Origin: Drosophila persimilis
Lineage: Eukaryota > Arthropoda > Insecta > Diptera > Drosophilidae
Assembly: GCF_003286085.1 (NCBI RefSeq)
Contig: NW_020825711.1
Coordinates: forward strand, 1 to 64,000
Length of the DNA: 64,000 nucleotides
Reading direction: 5' to 3'
This document shows, in pieces, positions 43,973 to 54,056 of this stretch (within the stretch, counting starts at the first letter, position 1; the number at the start of each line of letters is the position of its first letter). The position numbers and the translations under genes were made by a program. The notes beneath the pieces are model-generated. The model ran no database searches. It was not told the DNA's origin and saw only the letters and a list, made by a program, of their open reading frames with translations.

Positions 43973-45004
43973 GGTCGTTTGACCGCGTCTCGACTCATAC
44001 TACATAAACTTTAAAATTGTAGAATCCCGTGACTCTACAGGGAGCTAACTCCGAAAACAACAATTTGCATATTCCGATCATATCCGAAATGAAATGGCAC
44101 AATCATACATAGGGCGTTCTCGAAAGTACTAGGGACTTTCGTCGGGGTGTTCCAAAAATATCGCGGGCGTGAGGTCTTGAGATGGAAGTCGACACACACA
44201 ATTTTGTACCCACCCTTCCATGATTTCCAGTGGTGCGAAATGTTCTGGAAATCCCTAATATTCTCACCCTACCCCCTTACGTCACCATGTCACCAGGAAA
44301 TTAGAAGTCTACTCCATATTCATGGCTGACAAAATTCAATATATTTCTTTGGACTTAATACTAGACATGTGGCTACATCATCAAAACCGAGCGAACAAGT
44401 GTTTCACTACCGGAAAGAACACAAGTCTTTAATTAACCAGTAGGCAAATCAAGGGAAAGAAATTAATGGAAATGGAAAAATATGAGGCTTAATCTCTAAA
44501 GGAGAAAGAGAAACGTTTTAGATATTTATAGAGGTATGTATATATAAACGAGAGCGTATGTGAATATAATATATGATATTAGAAGTAAGGAAATTAAATA
44601 TGTATAAAGAAAAAACGAAAAATTAAAAAATTATAAAAAGCCGAGGGGGTCACACCAGCGTACCGCCATGGTGAGCCAAAACGCAATTTAATTAAAAATA
44701 AAAAAAATAAAACATTTTTATGGTTGTTGGTTTAAGGAGATTAAAAAAAATTTTCTTTTTTTTTGTTGTTAGTGTATTTGTCGGCTACGTTTCAATGCAT
44801 TACAAAAATGCATGGAAAGCGAGCACTGCCAGCTTAAAGCAGAATTGGCAACGACGAGAACGAAAAGCTTCGAGCGTGGGGAACGCAAGCGTTGCGCTCT
44901 CTTATCAGCAGCGGCTGGCCGCTGCGCATGCCTTTTACGATTTTACGAATTCAGGCGCAAAAGAGAACAAGGAAATTGGGTCACTTACAGCTTCAATACA
45001 GTAA

Positions 45005-46142
45005 AAAACGAGGGGGAACGTTGTGAGTTGCTGCGGACACCGCAACTCTACGGTTATACCCGATACTAAGTCAGTATGGCTCTCCTCCGGCAGATGCCGC
45101 TAATATTTAACGACACGACAAAGAGTGCGTGCGAGAGAGACAGAAAATCAGTCTGAGCGTGACGTCGGGCGCTGCGTAGCCACTGCAAATTGATTTGTTC
45201 CTTTTGGCTATAAAAATGATCTGATCTGATCTGATCCAGATTCAGCAATCTAATAGATATGGTCATTATCTATGATTCTGCGTTTTTAGTTTTCTCAAAT
45301 CTGCAATATTGTGGATGCAACAGATTTTCGTCCTTTGTGGGGGCGGAAGGGGGTGTGGCGAAATTCTGAGATATACGTTTTATAGTGACATCTTAATGGA
45401 GTGTGTGTACCAAATTTGGTTACTCTAGCCTTAATAGTCTCTGAGATTTGTGGTTGCCTCAGATTTTCGTCCTTTGCGGGGGCGGAAGGGGGTGTGGCGA
45501 AATTTGGACAGGAAACGGTCAAGGTCCGATATCACAGGAGTGTGGATACCAAATTTGGTTGCTCTGGCTTTTATAGGTTCTGAGATCCTTGAACTCATAT
45601 TTTGCAATTGGCAAAACCGACCATGAAACCTGTGTGTTAGAGTGAGACAGAGCGAGAAAGAGTGAAATTGTTTTCGTGATTCTGGCTGTAATAATTATAC
45701 GATCTGGTTGAGATTTTGCACTCTAGAAGACATAGTCATCTTCTACGATTCTGCGTTTTTAGTTTTCTCGTATCGTCGAAATTGTGGATGCCACAGATTT
45801 TCGCCCTTTGTGGGGGCGGAAGTGGGCGGGGCAAAGTTTTGAAATATTTTTGGAGCAGTGACATATCACAGAAGTCTGGATCCAGAACATCGTTGCTCTA
45901 GCTCTTATAGTCTTTGAGCATTAGGCGCTGAAGGGGACGGACAGACGGACAGACGGACAGACGGACGGACGGACAGACAGACAGGGCTCAATCGACTCGG
46001 CTATATAGACTCGGCTGTATAGATGCTGATCAAGAATATATATACTTTATAGGGTCGGAAACGATTCCTTCTGGACGTTACACACATCCACTTTTACCAC
46101 AAATCTAATATACCCCAATACTCATTTTGAGTATCGGGTATA
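45005..46142 (-). mobile_element. DINE-1/Helentron-like repeat, minus strand (absent as a unit from copy 2)
   Basis: A full-length copy in reverse, starting AAACGAGGGGG and ending GAGTATCGGGTATA at 46,142. Most of it is missing in duplication copy 2, where its 3' third is fused to the neighbouring DINE. Confidence 0.84.
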
Positions 46143-47252
46143 ACGAGGGGGAACGTTGTGAGTTGCTGCGGACACCACAACTCTACAGTTATACCCGATA
46201 CTAAGTCAGTATGGCTCTCCTCCGGCAGACGCCGCTAATATTAAACGACACGACAAAGAGTGCGTGCGAGAGAGACAGAAAATCAGTCTGAGCGTGACGT
46301 CGGTCGCTGCGTAGCCAGTGCAAATTGATTTGTTCCTTTTGGCTATAAAAATGATCTGATCTGATCCAAATTCAGCAACTGGATAGATATGGTCATTCTC
46401 TATGATTCTGCGTTTTTAGTTTTCTCGAATCTGCAATATTGTGGATGCAACTTATTCTCGTCCTTTGTGGGGGCGGAAGTGGGTGGGGCGAAATTCTGAG
46501 ATATACGTTTTATAGTGAGATCTAACAAAAGTGCGGATACCAAATTTGGTTACTCTAGCCTTAATAGTCTCTGAGATTTGTGGATGCCCCAGATTTTCGT
46601 CGTTTTCGGGGGCGGAAGGGGGTGTGGCTAAATTTTGACACAAAACGGTCAAGGTCCGATATCACAGGAGTGTGGATACCAAATTTGGTGGCTCTAGCTC
46701 TTATAGGTTCTGAGATCCTTGAACTCTATTTTGCAATTGGCAAAACCGACCATGAAACCTGTGTGTTAGAGAGAGACAGAGCGAGAAAGAATGAAATTGT
46801 TTTCTTGATTCTGGCTATAATAATTATACGATCTGGTTGAGATTTTACACTCTAGAACATATAGTCATCCTCTACGATTCTGCGTTTTTGGTTTTATCGT
46901 ATCGTCGAAAAATGTGGATGCCACAGATTTTCGTCCTTTGTGGGGGCGAAAGTGGGCGGGGCGAAGTATTGAAATATTTTTGTAGCAGTGACATATCACA
47001 GAAATCTGGATCCAAAACATCGTTGCTCTAGCTCTTATAGTCTTTGAGCATTGGGCGCTGAAGGGGACGGACAGACGGACGGACGGACAGACGGACAGAC
47101 AGACATGGCTCAATCGACTCGGCTATTGATGCTGATCAAGAATATATACATATACTTTATGGGGTCGGAAACGATTCCTTCTGGACGTTACACACATCCA
47201 CTTTTACCACAAATCTAATACACCCCAATACTCATTTTGAGTATCGGGTATA
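46143..47252 (-). mobile_element. DINE-1/Helentron-like repeat, minus strand
   Basis: It is joined directly to the preceding DINE in the same orientation. Its GTCY core lies near 47,070-47,105. A block of it from about 46,420 onward is shared with copy 2 at 49,720-50,552 without visible change. Confidence 0.84.
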
Positions 47253-47955
47253 AAAAATCACCGCGTCGGTCGTGCAATACCCTGTCTGCAGCTATATACA
47301 AAAGGAGATATATATACCATCTACCAAAGGAGATCCAAGTGGAGCATCCAGCATCAGAAGAGGAGAGTACAGCACCTGGAATTTCCAATCTTATCAAGAG
47401 GTATTTGTGCAAAACATTTAAAGCTCGAGTGAATACGAAAAGATTAAAAACCTCGCAATTATTGTCTTGTGCTGAAACAATTGCACATAAGTACATCTAA
47501 CCCTGTTGGACGCAATAACTACACATATAACTCATTTGAACTGCAATCGCTGTCACCCCTTTCCCCTTACTCGTTTTCGTTGTGTCAAATATATGTAAAG
47601 TTGGGTCGTTGGCCAAGCACGCATACCAATACGCAGCTGCAGCGGTAAATTTTTTCGTCTCGCTTTCGCTCCTCACCGTTGCTTATCGTTGTTCTTTTGT
47701 TTGGCGCGCTTGATCCAAACCAAACACCAAGTGACGCGCTACCCTGTTTTCGTCGGGTATATTCGTTTGGTGTCAGTAGGATCCAACTATCAATTAAGAC
47801 AAAGTCGTGCCTCGCAAATCAATTTAGCGTCGATCGTTGTCGGTGCATACGTATACACAACATCCAATTACCCATTATTTCATTGAGTGTCTCGGCATTA
47901 AATACGATTATTAGAAACGATCTTTCGCCTTCAGTTGCTTGTATTGAGAATCAAT
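47253..47955 (+). other. BEL/Pao leader region, copy 1, no gene
   Basis: The sequence between the DINE pair and the gag start is non-coding, with a CGTTTGGTGTCAGTAGGAT motif near 47,765 that could be part of a primer site or leader repeat. In copy 2 the corresponding region holds an additional repeat unit of about 150 bp. No complete LTR could be delimited. Confidence 0.4.
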
Positions 47956-48396
47956 ATGACCTCAAAAGCCAACAATATCGCCCTTGAAGAGCTGAAGAAA
48001 AAGCGCAGTTGCCGTGTCAAAGGCATTCGTTTATTAGCGGACCGTTTAGAAGCGGGGGATATTCCGCTGGTATTGACGGAGCTCGATTGCAGACTCGAAA
48101 CGCTGATGCGTAGCATTGACACGGCACGCGAACTTCAAGAGAAGATTGAAGATATAGACATTGACGATGAATTTGGAGTCGAGTTGGAAGAACTCTCAAT
48201 TGTCACAAAGGCAAAATTAATGTCTCTCATTTGCGCATTAAAGACAGCTGATGAGACAATACCGGCAGTACCAGCTTATGGTGGCCCATCTCGTGCTCGC
48301 CTTCCGAAGTTAGCTCTGCCGCAGTTCAGCGGCAACTTTTCGGACTTTAAAAACTTCATAGGTTTATTTGAGACTCTAGTTCACAATGACCAATGA
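47956..48396 (+). pseudogene. BEL/Pao gag N-terminal fragment, copy 1
   Basis: The ATG at 47,956 begins about 147 codons: a Lys/Arg-rich start, an acidic coiled-coil-like region, then the first part of the DUF1759 Gag domain (Arg-Leu-Pro-Lys-Leu...Pro-Gln-Phe-Ser-Gly). It is cut at 48,396-48,403 by the beginning of duplication copy 2. The ATG at 47,935 in the same frame is less likely, as it is absent from the recognisable N-terminus. This gag differs from BEL A/B and from the 12-15 kb element. Confidence 0.7.
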
Positions 48397-49435
48397 CCAA
48401 AGCGGTCGTTTGACCGCGTCTCGACTCATACTACATAAACTTTAAAATTTTAGAATCCCGTGACTCTACAGGGAGCTAACTCCGAAAACAACAATTTGCA
48501 TATTCCGATCATATCCGAAATGAAATGGCACAATCATACATAGGGCGTTCTCGAAAGTACTAGGGACTTTCGTCGGGGTGTTCCAAAAATATCGCGGGCG
48601 TGAGGTCTTGAGATGGAAGTCGACACACACAATTTTGTACCCACCCTTCCATGATTTCCAGTGGTGCGAAATGTTCTGGAAATCCCTAATATTCTCACCC
48701 TACCCCCTTACGTCACCATGTCACCAGGAAATTAGAAGTCTACTCCATATTCATGGCTGACAAAATTCAATATATTTCTTTGGACTTAATACTAGACATG
48801 TGGCTACATCATCAAAACCGAGCGAACAAGTGTTTCACTATCGGAAAGAACACAAGTCTTTAATTAACCAGTAGGCAAATCAAGGGAAAGAAATTAATGG
48901 AAATGGAAAAATATGAGGCTTAATCTCTAAAGGAGAAAGAGAAACGTTTTAGATATTTATAGAGGTATGTATATATAAACGAGAGCGTATGTGAATATAA
49001 TATATGATATTAGAAGTAAGGAAATTAAATATGTATAAAGAAAAAACGAAAAATTAAAAAATTATAAAAAGCCGAGGGGGTCACACCAGCGTACCGCCAT
49101 GGTGAGCCAAAACGCAATTTAATTAAAAATAAAAAAAAAAAACATTTTTATGGTTGTTGGTTTAAGGAGATTAAAAAAAATTTTCTTTTTTTTTGTTGTT
49201 AGTGTATTTGTCGGCTACGTTTCAATGCATTACAAAAATGCATGGAAAGCGAGCACTGCCAGCTTAAAGCAGAATTGGCAACGACGAGAACGAAAAGCTT
49301 CGAGCGTGGGGAACGCAAGCGTTGCGCTCTCTTATCAGCAGCGGCTGGCCGCTGCGCATGCCTTTTACGATTTTACGAATTCAGGCGCAAAAGAGAACAA
49401 AGAAATTGGGTCACTTACAGCTTCAATACAGCAAA

Positions 49436-50552
49436 AAACGAGGGGGAACGTTGTGAGTTGCTGCGGACACCGCAACTCTACGGTTATACCCGATACTAAG
49501 TCAGTATGGCTCTCCTCCGGCAGACGCCGCTAATATTTAACGACACGACAAAGAGTGCGTGCGAGAGAGACAGAAAATCAGTCTGAGCGTGACGTCGGGC
49601 GCTGCGTAGCCACTGCAAATTGATTTGTTCCTTTTGGCTATAAAAATGATCTGATCTGATCTGATCCAGATTCAGCAATCTAATAGATATGGTCATTATC
49701 TATGATTCTGCGTTTTTAGTTTTCTCGAATCTGCAATATTGTGGATGCAACTTATTCTCGTCCTTTGTGGGGGCGGAAGTGGGTGGGGCGAAATTCTGAG
49801 ATATACGTTTTATAGTGAGATCTAACAAAAGTGCGGATACCAAATTTGGTTACTCTAGCCTTAATAGTCTCTGAGATTTGTGGATGCCCCAGATTTTCGT
49901 CGTTTTCGGGGGCGGAAGGGGGTGTGGCTAAATTTTGACACAAAACGGTCAAGGTCCGATATCACAGGAGTGTGGATACCAAATTTGGTGGCTCTAGCTC
50001 TTATAGGTTCTGAGATCCTTGAACTCTATTTTGCAATTGGCAAAACCGACCATGAAACCTGTGTGTTAGAGAGAGACAGAGCGAGAAAGAATGAAATTGT
50101 TTTCTTGATTCTGGCTATAATAATTATACGATCTGGTTGAGATTTTACACTCTAGAACATATAGTCATCCTCTACGATTCTGCGTTTTTGGTTTTATCGT
50201 ATCGTCGAAAAATGTGGATGCCACAGATTTTCGTCCTTTGTGGGGGCGAAAGTGGGCGGGGCGAAGTATTGAAATATTTTTGTAGCAGTGACATATCACA
50301 GAAATCTGGATCCAAAACATCGTTGCTCTAGCTCTTATAGTCTTTGAGCATTGGGCGCTGAAGGGGACGGACAGACGGACGGACGGACAGACGGACAGAC
50401 AGACATGGCTCAATCGACTCGGCTATTGATGCTGATCAAGAATATATACATATACTTTATGGGGTCGGAAACGATTCCTTCTGGACGTTACACACATCCA
50501 CTTTTACCACAAATCTAATACACCCCAATACTCATTTTGAGTATCGGGTATA
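49436..50552 (-). mobile_element. Chimeric DINE formed from two neighbouring DINEs
   Basis: The first 250 bp match the DINE at 45,005 (including AGCAATCTAATAGATATGG), the rest matches the DINE at 46,143 (CTCGAATCTGC...CTTATTCTCG). The switch lies within about 20 bp of identical sequence (copy 1 positions 45,275-45,295 and 46,405-46,425). Confidence 0.85.
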
Positions 50553-50939
50553 AAAAATCACCGCGTCGGTCGTGCAATACCCTGTCTGCAGCTATATACA
50601 AAAGGAGATATATATACCATCTACCAAAGGAGATCCAAGTGGAGCATCCAGCATCAGAAGAGGAGAGTACAGCACCTGGAATTTCCAATCTTATCAAGAG
50701 GTATTTGTGCAAAACATTTAAAGCTCGAGTGAATACGAAAAGATTAAAAACCTCGCAATTATTGTCTTGTGCTGAAACAATTGCACATAAGTACATCTAA
50801 CCCTGTTGGACGCAATAACTACACATATAACTCATTTGAACTGCAATCGCTGTCACCCCTTTCCCCTTACTCGTTTTCGTTGTGTCAAATATATGTAAAG
50901 TTGGGTCGTTGGCCAAGCACGCATACCAATACGCAGCTG

Positions 50940-51310
50940 CAGCGGTAAATTTTTTCGTCTCGCTTTCGCTCCTCACCGTTGCTTATCGTTGTTCTTTTGT
51001 TTGGCGCGCTTGATCCAAACCAAACACCAAGTGACGCGCTACCCTGTTTTCGTCGGGTATATTCGTTTGGTGTCAGTAGGATCCAACTATCAATTAAGAC
51101 AAAGTCGTGCCTCGCAAATCAATTTAGCGTCGATCGTTGTCGGATCGTATACACAACATCGATTCTTCAGAACTACAGCGGTGAAATTTTTCGTTTTCGC
51201 TTGTCACCATTGCTGTTCGTTGCTATTCTTGTGTGGTTTTCGTGAACGCGCCAGCCAAGCGACGCTATACCCTAAATTTGTCGGGTATATTGGTTTTTCA
51301 CCTCGTTTGG
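50940..51310 (+). repeat. Diverged tandem repeat in the BEL leader of copy 2
   Basis: Two units of roughly 150-180 bp follow each other. Each reads GCAGCGGTxAAxTTTTTCG, then a CTCACC/GTCACCATTGCT segment, then TCGGGTATATTxG. Copy 1 contains only the first unit. The repeat may be part of a BEL LTR or leader. Confidence 0.65.
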
Positions 51311-51404
51311 GTACAATTACCCATTATTTCATTGAGTGTCTCGGCATTAAATACGATTATTAAAAACGATCTTTCGCCTTCAGTTGCTTGTATTGAGAAT
51401 CAAT

Positions 51405-51767
51405 ATGACCTCAAAAGCCAACAATATCGCCCTTGAAGAGCTGAAGAAAAAGCGCAGTTGCCGTGTCAAAGGCATTCGTTTATTAGCGGACCGTTTAGAA
51501 GCGGGGGATATTCCGCTGGTATTGACGGAGCTCGAGTGCAGACTCGAAACGCTGATGCGTAGCATTGGCACGGCACGCGAACTTCAAGAGAAGATTGAAG
51601 ATATAGACATTGACGATGAATTTGGAGTCGAGTTGGAAGAACTCTCAATTGTCACAAAGGCAAAATTAATGTCTCTCATTTGCGCATTAAAGACAGCTGA
51701 TGAGACAATACCGGCAGTACCAGCTTATGGTGGCCCATCTCGTGCTCGCCTTCCGAAGTTAGCTCTG
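51405..51767 (+). pseudogene. BEL/Pao gag N-terminal fragment, copy 2
   Basis: The ATG at 51,405 begins the same Gag N-terminus as at 47,956, with few substitutions (for example Asp to Glu and Asp to Gly near 51,533 and 51,569). At 51,767 it breaks off; the following 44 codons in frame are Polinton-side sequence and not Gag. Confidence 0.7.
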
Positions 51768-51830
51768 TTCCACCGCGAATACCAAAAACCAACAATGCAG
51801 CTACTGCAATGCGAAAGGCCATTTGTTGAC
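51768..51830. other. Joint between BEL gag and inverted Polinton end
   Basis: These 63 bases match neither the gag of copy 1 nor the region inside the other terminal repeat. They may be the remaining interior of a truncated Polinton next to its right terminal repeat. Confidence 0.4.
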
Positions 51831-52217
51831 AGTAGTTATTATATAGGCACTTTGCTATGGGACAGTGTTAGGTACACAAAGGAGGAATATAAATTATAGA
51901 GAAAGTAGAAAGGTTCAAGGGCATCGAAACCGTTTTTCAGGAAACACTTAAAAAATACCTCTAAACTATCACATTAGATTCATTGCAAAGGGATGACCTA
52001 CCTGTTTGAGGGTTGTTTGAATCGCAACACGGGACCAATCGTAAAAACAGGTTCATTGACAGTAAGTGGGAGGAGAGAGAATATAAATGAGCGAAGGATC
52101 GATTTGAGAGGATTTTACATGGTTGAGAAACAGGATTAAGATCGAAGTTAGTTCACATTATCGCCGATAGGTGGCGCCACCAAGTAGTAAGGATAAGGGA
52201 CGGTCGCTTTTTACACT
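51831..52217 (-). repeat. Polinton terminal inverted repeat, solitary inverted copy
   Basis: Bases 51,831-52,201 are the reverse complement of 52,647-53,017 (371 bp, nearly identical). Similarity continues weakly to ACACT at 52,217, giving a CT end as expected for Polintons, which have AG...CT termini. It contains the same TATA box as the other copy, here pointing left into the BEL gag remnant. It is the right end of a second Polinton that has lost its body. Confidence 0.85.
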
Positions 52218-52629
52218 GAATTACCAAATTCGCAACATGTTGCAGCAACATTTGCTTAAGCATGTGCAGCTTGGCAACATGTTGAATGTAAGTGTGCATC
52301 ATATTGCTATGTTATTACGTGATCATGTTAAATAAATACTTATAAGATATTTTATAACATTGAATTGGGAACCAATTTCTGCTATGTTATTAACTGGTCA
52401 AGTTAAATAAATACTTATAGGATATTTTATAAACATTGAATTGGGAAAACAAATGTGTGAAGTTTCTGAAATTTACATCCTATAGAAAACATAGGTTGGA
52501 AACCTGGGTATCTAGATGTCCGTATAGAGGGTTGAATGGTAAGAGAACACAAATTAATGGAGATATATATAGGAGCACGCAAAGAATAAAATTATAATAG
52601 GAAGACATCAAAATTAATTAATGCTACTT
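52218..52629. other. Spacer between two Polinton ends
   Basis: A 412-bp AT-rich non-coding stretch. It contains two CAACATGTTG palindromes (about 52,236 and 52,276) and a direct repeat of about 67 bp (52,305-52,372 and 52,380-52,447, sharing GTTAAATAAATACTTATA). It could be the original flanking DNA of one or both insertions. Confidence 0.6.
52305..52447. repeat. Direct tandem repeat, two units of about 70 bp
   Basis: Both units read GCTATGTTATTA..., GTTAAATAAATACTTATA, GATATTTTATA, ACATTGAATTGGGAA with a few differences; period about 75 bp. Confidence 0.75.
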
Positions 52630-53017
52630 AGAGTAAATATACGTCTGTCCCGTATCCTTACTACTTGGTGGCGCCACCTATCGGCGATAATGTGAACTAA
52701 CTTCGATCTTAATCCTGTTTCTCAACCATGTAAAATCCTCTCAAATCGATCCTTCGCTCATTTATATTCTCTCTCCTCCCACTTACTGTCAATGAACCTG
52801 TTTTTACGATTGGTCCCGTGTTGCGATTCAAACAACCCTCAAACAGGTAGGTCATCCCTTTGCAATGAATCTAATGTGATAGTTTAGAGGTATTTTTTAA
52901 GTGTTTCCTGAAAAACGGTTTCGATGCCCTTGAACCTTTCTACTTTCTCTATAATTTATATTCCTCCTTTGTGTACCTAACACTGTCCCATAGCAAAGTG
53001 CCTATATAATAACTACT
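52630..53017 (+). repeat. Left terminal inverted repeat of the Polinton
   Basis: A 388-bp repeat with the inverted partner at 51,831-52,217. It starts AG, as typical for Polintons, and its inner 371 bp are almost perfectly conserved. The inner end carries a TATA box (53,003-53,009) 55 bases before the first gene. The partner at the element's own right end lies outside the window. Confidence 0.85.
53003..53010 (+). promoter_or_regulatory. TATA box in the terminal repeat, for the gene at 53,062
   Basis: TATATAAT stands 52 bases before the ATG at 53,062, at the inner end of the terminal repeat. As it is within the repeat, the same promoter should exist at the right end of the element. Confidence 0.6.
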
Positions 53018-53061
53018 CACAGCTAACAGCTAGGACATAAACTAGTAATCTTTCAACAACG

Positions 53062-53415
53062 ATGGATGACCTTGAAATCATTTTTATCGATTCCCAACCG
53101 GAATCAACCATAAATCTGGACTCTCAGCCGAGCTCCGTAGACCTGTCCTTGATTTTTGGGATTAAGACTCAAACCTATCTCGAGAGCAACTTGACCTGGT
53201 TAAGTGACATTAAATGGGATGATGACGACGATGACCCAAGGAATGCAACGTCTAATAATGATAATCCAGCATACATTTTCCCGGATGATGACAACATTTT
53301 CGATTTAGTAGATAATCAGGATGATGATAAAAGATCTCAACTCCAGGAACTACTTCGGGACGAAGATGATGATGACTTAATTGCTGCGGTAAAATTAGCT
53401 GAGGCGAAATTTTAA
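53062..53415 (+). CDS. Acidic small protein, first gene of the Polinton
   Basis: A 117-residue protein with a start 45 bases inside the terminal repeat. It is very acidic, with Asp runs at about residues 51-56, 75-77 and 100-104, and ends in a predicted helix (Ala-Ala-Val-Lys-Leu-Ala-Glu-Ala). No domain is recognised. Acidic low-complexity proteins can be transcription activators or DNA mimics; here this is only speculation. An AT-rich tail with AATAAAT-type signals follows (53,490). It converges with a minus-strand segment downstream. Confidence 0.7.
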   Translation: MDDLEIIFIDSQPESTINLDSQPSSVDLSLIFGIKTQTYLESNLTWLSDIKWDDDDDDPRNATSNNDNPAYIFPDDDNIFDLVDNQDDDKRSQLQELLRDEDDDDLIAAVKLAEAKF

Positions 53416-53508
53416 TAATACGAATACATATTTATATAATAAGAATATTTTATGTATTTTTCTAAAAATAATATATACATATGTACATATATAATAAATA
53501 TAACACAT

Positions 53509-53679
53509 TTAACCACTATTTATTTTAAATGTTTCTGTTTTACTTTTGATTGGTTGAATTTCACTTCCTCTTATTACAAGAGAATCATAGGATTCGTTTG
53601 AAACAGGTTTCTTCCACGTGAGGATTACACAAAAAGAATAAGTGGATTTCAGGTAGAATACTGATGCTTTTGAATGAAT
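53509..53679 (-). CDS. Candidate short coding segment without a visible start
   Basis: On the minus strand 56 codons are open from after a stop at about 53,680 to TAA 53,509-53,511, with protein-like composition (Trp-Lys-Lys-Pro-Val, Tyr-Asp-Ser-Leu-Val-Ile-Arg-Gly) in otherwise very AT-rich DNA. There is no Met near the beginning. It could be the last exon of the C2H2 gene upstream on the same strand or a remnant. No splice sites were settled. Confidence 0.25.
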   Translation of the reverse strand: MHSKASVFYLKSTYSFCVILTWKKPVSNESYDSLVIRGSEIQPIKSKTETFKINSG

Positions 53680-53780
53680 TTATTGAGTAATTTTCACATC
53701 ATTTTATACTTAGTTGGTAAATTTATGTAAAGGTATTTATATTTAAAAACGCACAGGATTATTTCATTTTTAAATAAATA

Positions 53781-54005
53781 TTATATTTTTCGCTTTAATT
53801 CCATGTTATGCTTAAATAAAATATGCATATTGAAGTCAATTCTCAACCAAAACAGTTCAGTTCCTGGACATAAGTAACATCGATAAAATGATGATTTTGA
53901 TTTTGAATAACTAAAGTTGTGGATTTTTAAGGTGTGTTTTTTCAGTTCATTGCGGGAACTAAAAGATGTTTTTAAATAACACAACTCGCAATGAAATGTC
54001 CTCAT
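53781..54005 (-). CDS. Two-finger C2H2 zinc-finger protein
   Basis: A 74-residue protein made almost entirely of two C2H2 fingers: Cys-X2-Cys-X14-His-X4-His at residues 6-30 and again at about 43-67. The linker is short and basic. Such fingers bind DNA, RNA or protein; a role as regulator of element genes is possible. The start at 54,005 is supported by a TATATAAG box 44-51 bases upstream on the minus strand. It faces away from the OB-fold-like gene, with a shared 390-bp promoter region. Confidence 0.78.
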   Translation of the reverse strand: MRTFHCELCYLKTSFSSRNELKKHTLKIHNFSYSKSKSSFYRCYLCPGTELFWLRIDFNMHILFKHNMELKRKI

Positions 54006-54048
54006 TTCGAAGTGAAAGTGAACTAACCTATCTCAGTAACTTACAGTT

Positions 54049-54056
54049 CTTATATA
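54049..54056 (-). promoter_or_regulatory. TATA box of the C2H2 gene
   Basis: On the minus strand TATATAAG stands 44 bases before the ATG at 54,005. Confidence 0.6.

Larger units (their letters stand above)
43973..48403. repeat. Tandem segmental duplication, copy 1 (4.43 kb)
   Basis: From GGTCGTTTGACCGCG onward this segment is repeated at 48,404-51,767 with only scattered differences. It contains AT-rich non-coding DNA (44.0-44.7 kb), a possible LTR/leader segment (44.7-45.0 kb), two minus-strand DINEs, a BEL leader and the start of a BEL gag. The next copy begins directly inside the gag, at the sequence AAAGCG/GTCGTTTG. Confidence 0.88.
48404..51767. repeat. Tandem segmental duplication, copy 2 (3.36 kb)
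   Basis: It corresponds to copy 1 with three structural differences: one base shorter A-run near 49,130, loss of 1,130 bp by fusion of the two DINEs, and 149 additional bp in the BEL leader near 51,145. It ends in gag at 51,767, about 85 bp before copy 1 does, at the Polinton-related sequence. Confidence 0.88.

Noticed and set aside
44720-45004. 94-residue ORF (also at 49,150) as a membrane protein gene
   Set aside because: Both copies lie in the duplicated AT-rich LTR/leader-like DNA; hydrophobicity comes from a T-run. The second copy runs on into a DINE.
45401-47113. Many 60-90-codon ORFs on both strands of the DINE copies
   Set aside because: The same frames recur in all DINE copies with stops at different points; DINE is non-coding.
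47237-47500. 87-residue ORF overlapping the DINE end (also at 50,537)
   Set aside because: It begins inside the DINE terminus and lacks any recognisable feature; the duplicated identity is explained by the segmental duplication.
53781-54005. C2H2 ORF as a fragment of a host zinc-finger gene
   Set aside because: It has its own TATA box, start and stop inside the Polinton and no flanking host exons; an element gene is more likely, although capture from a host long ago is possible.
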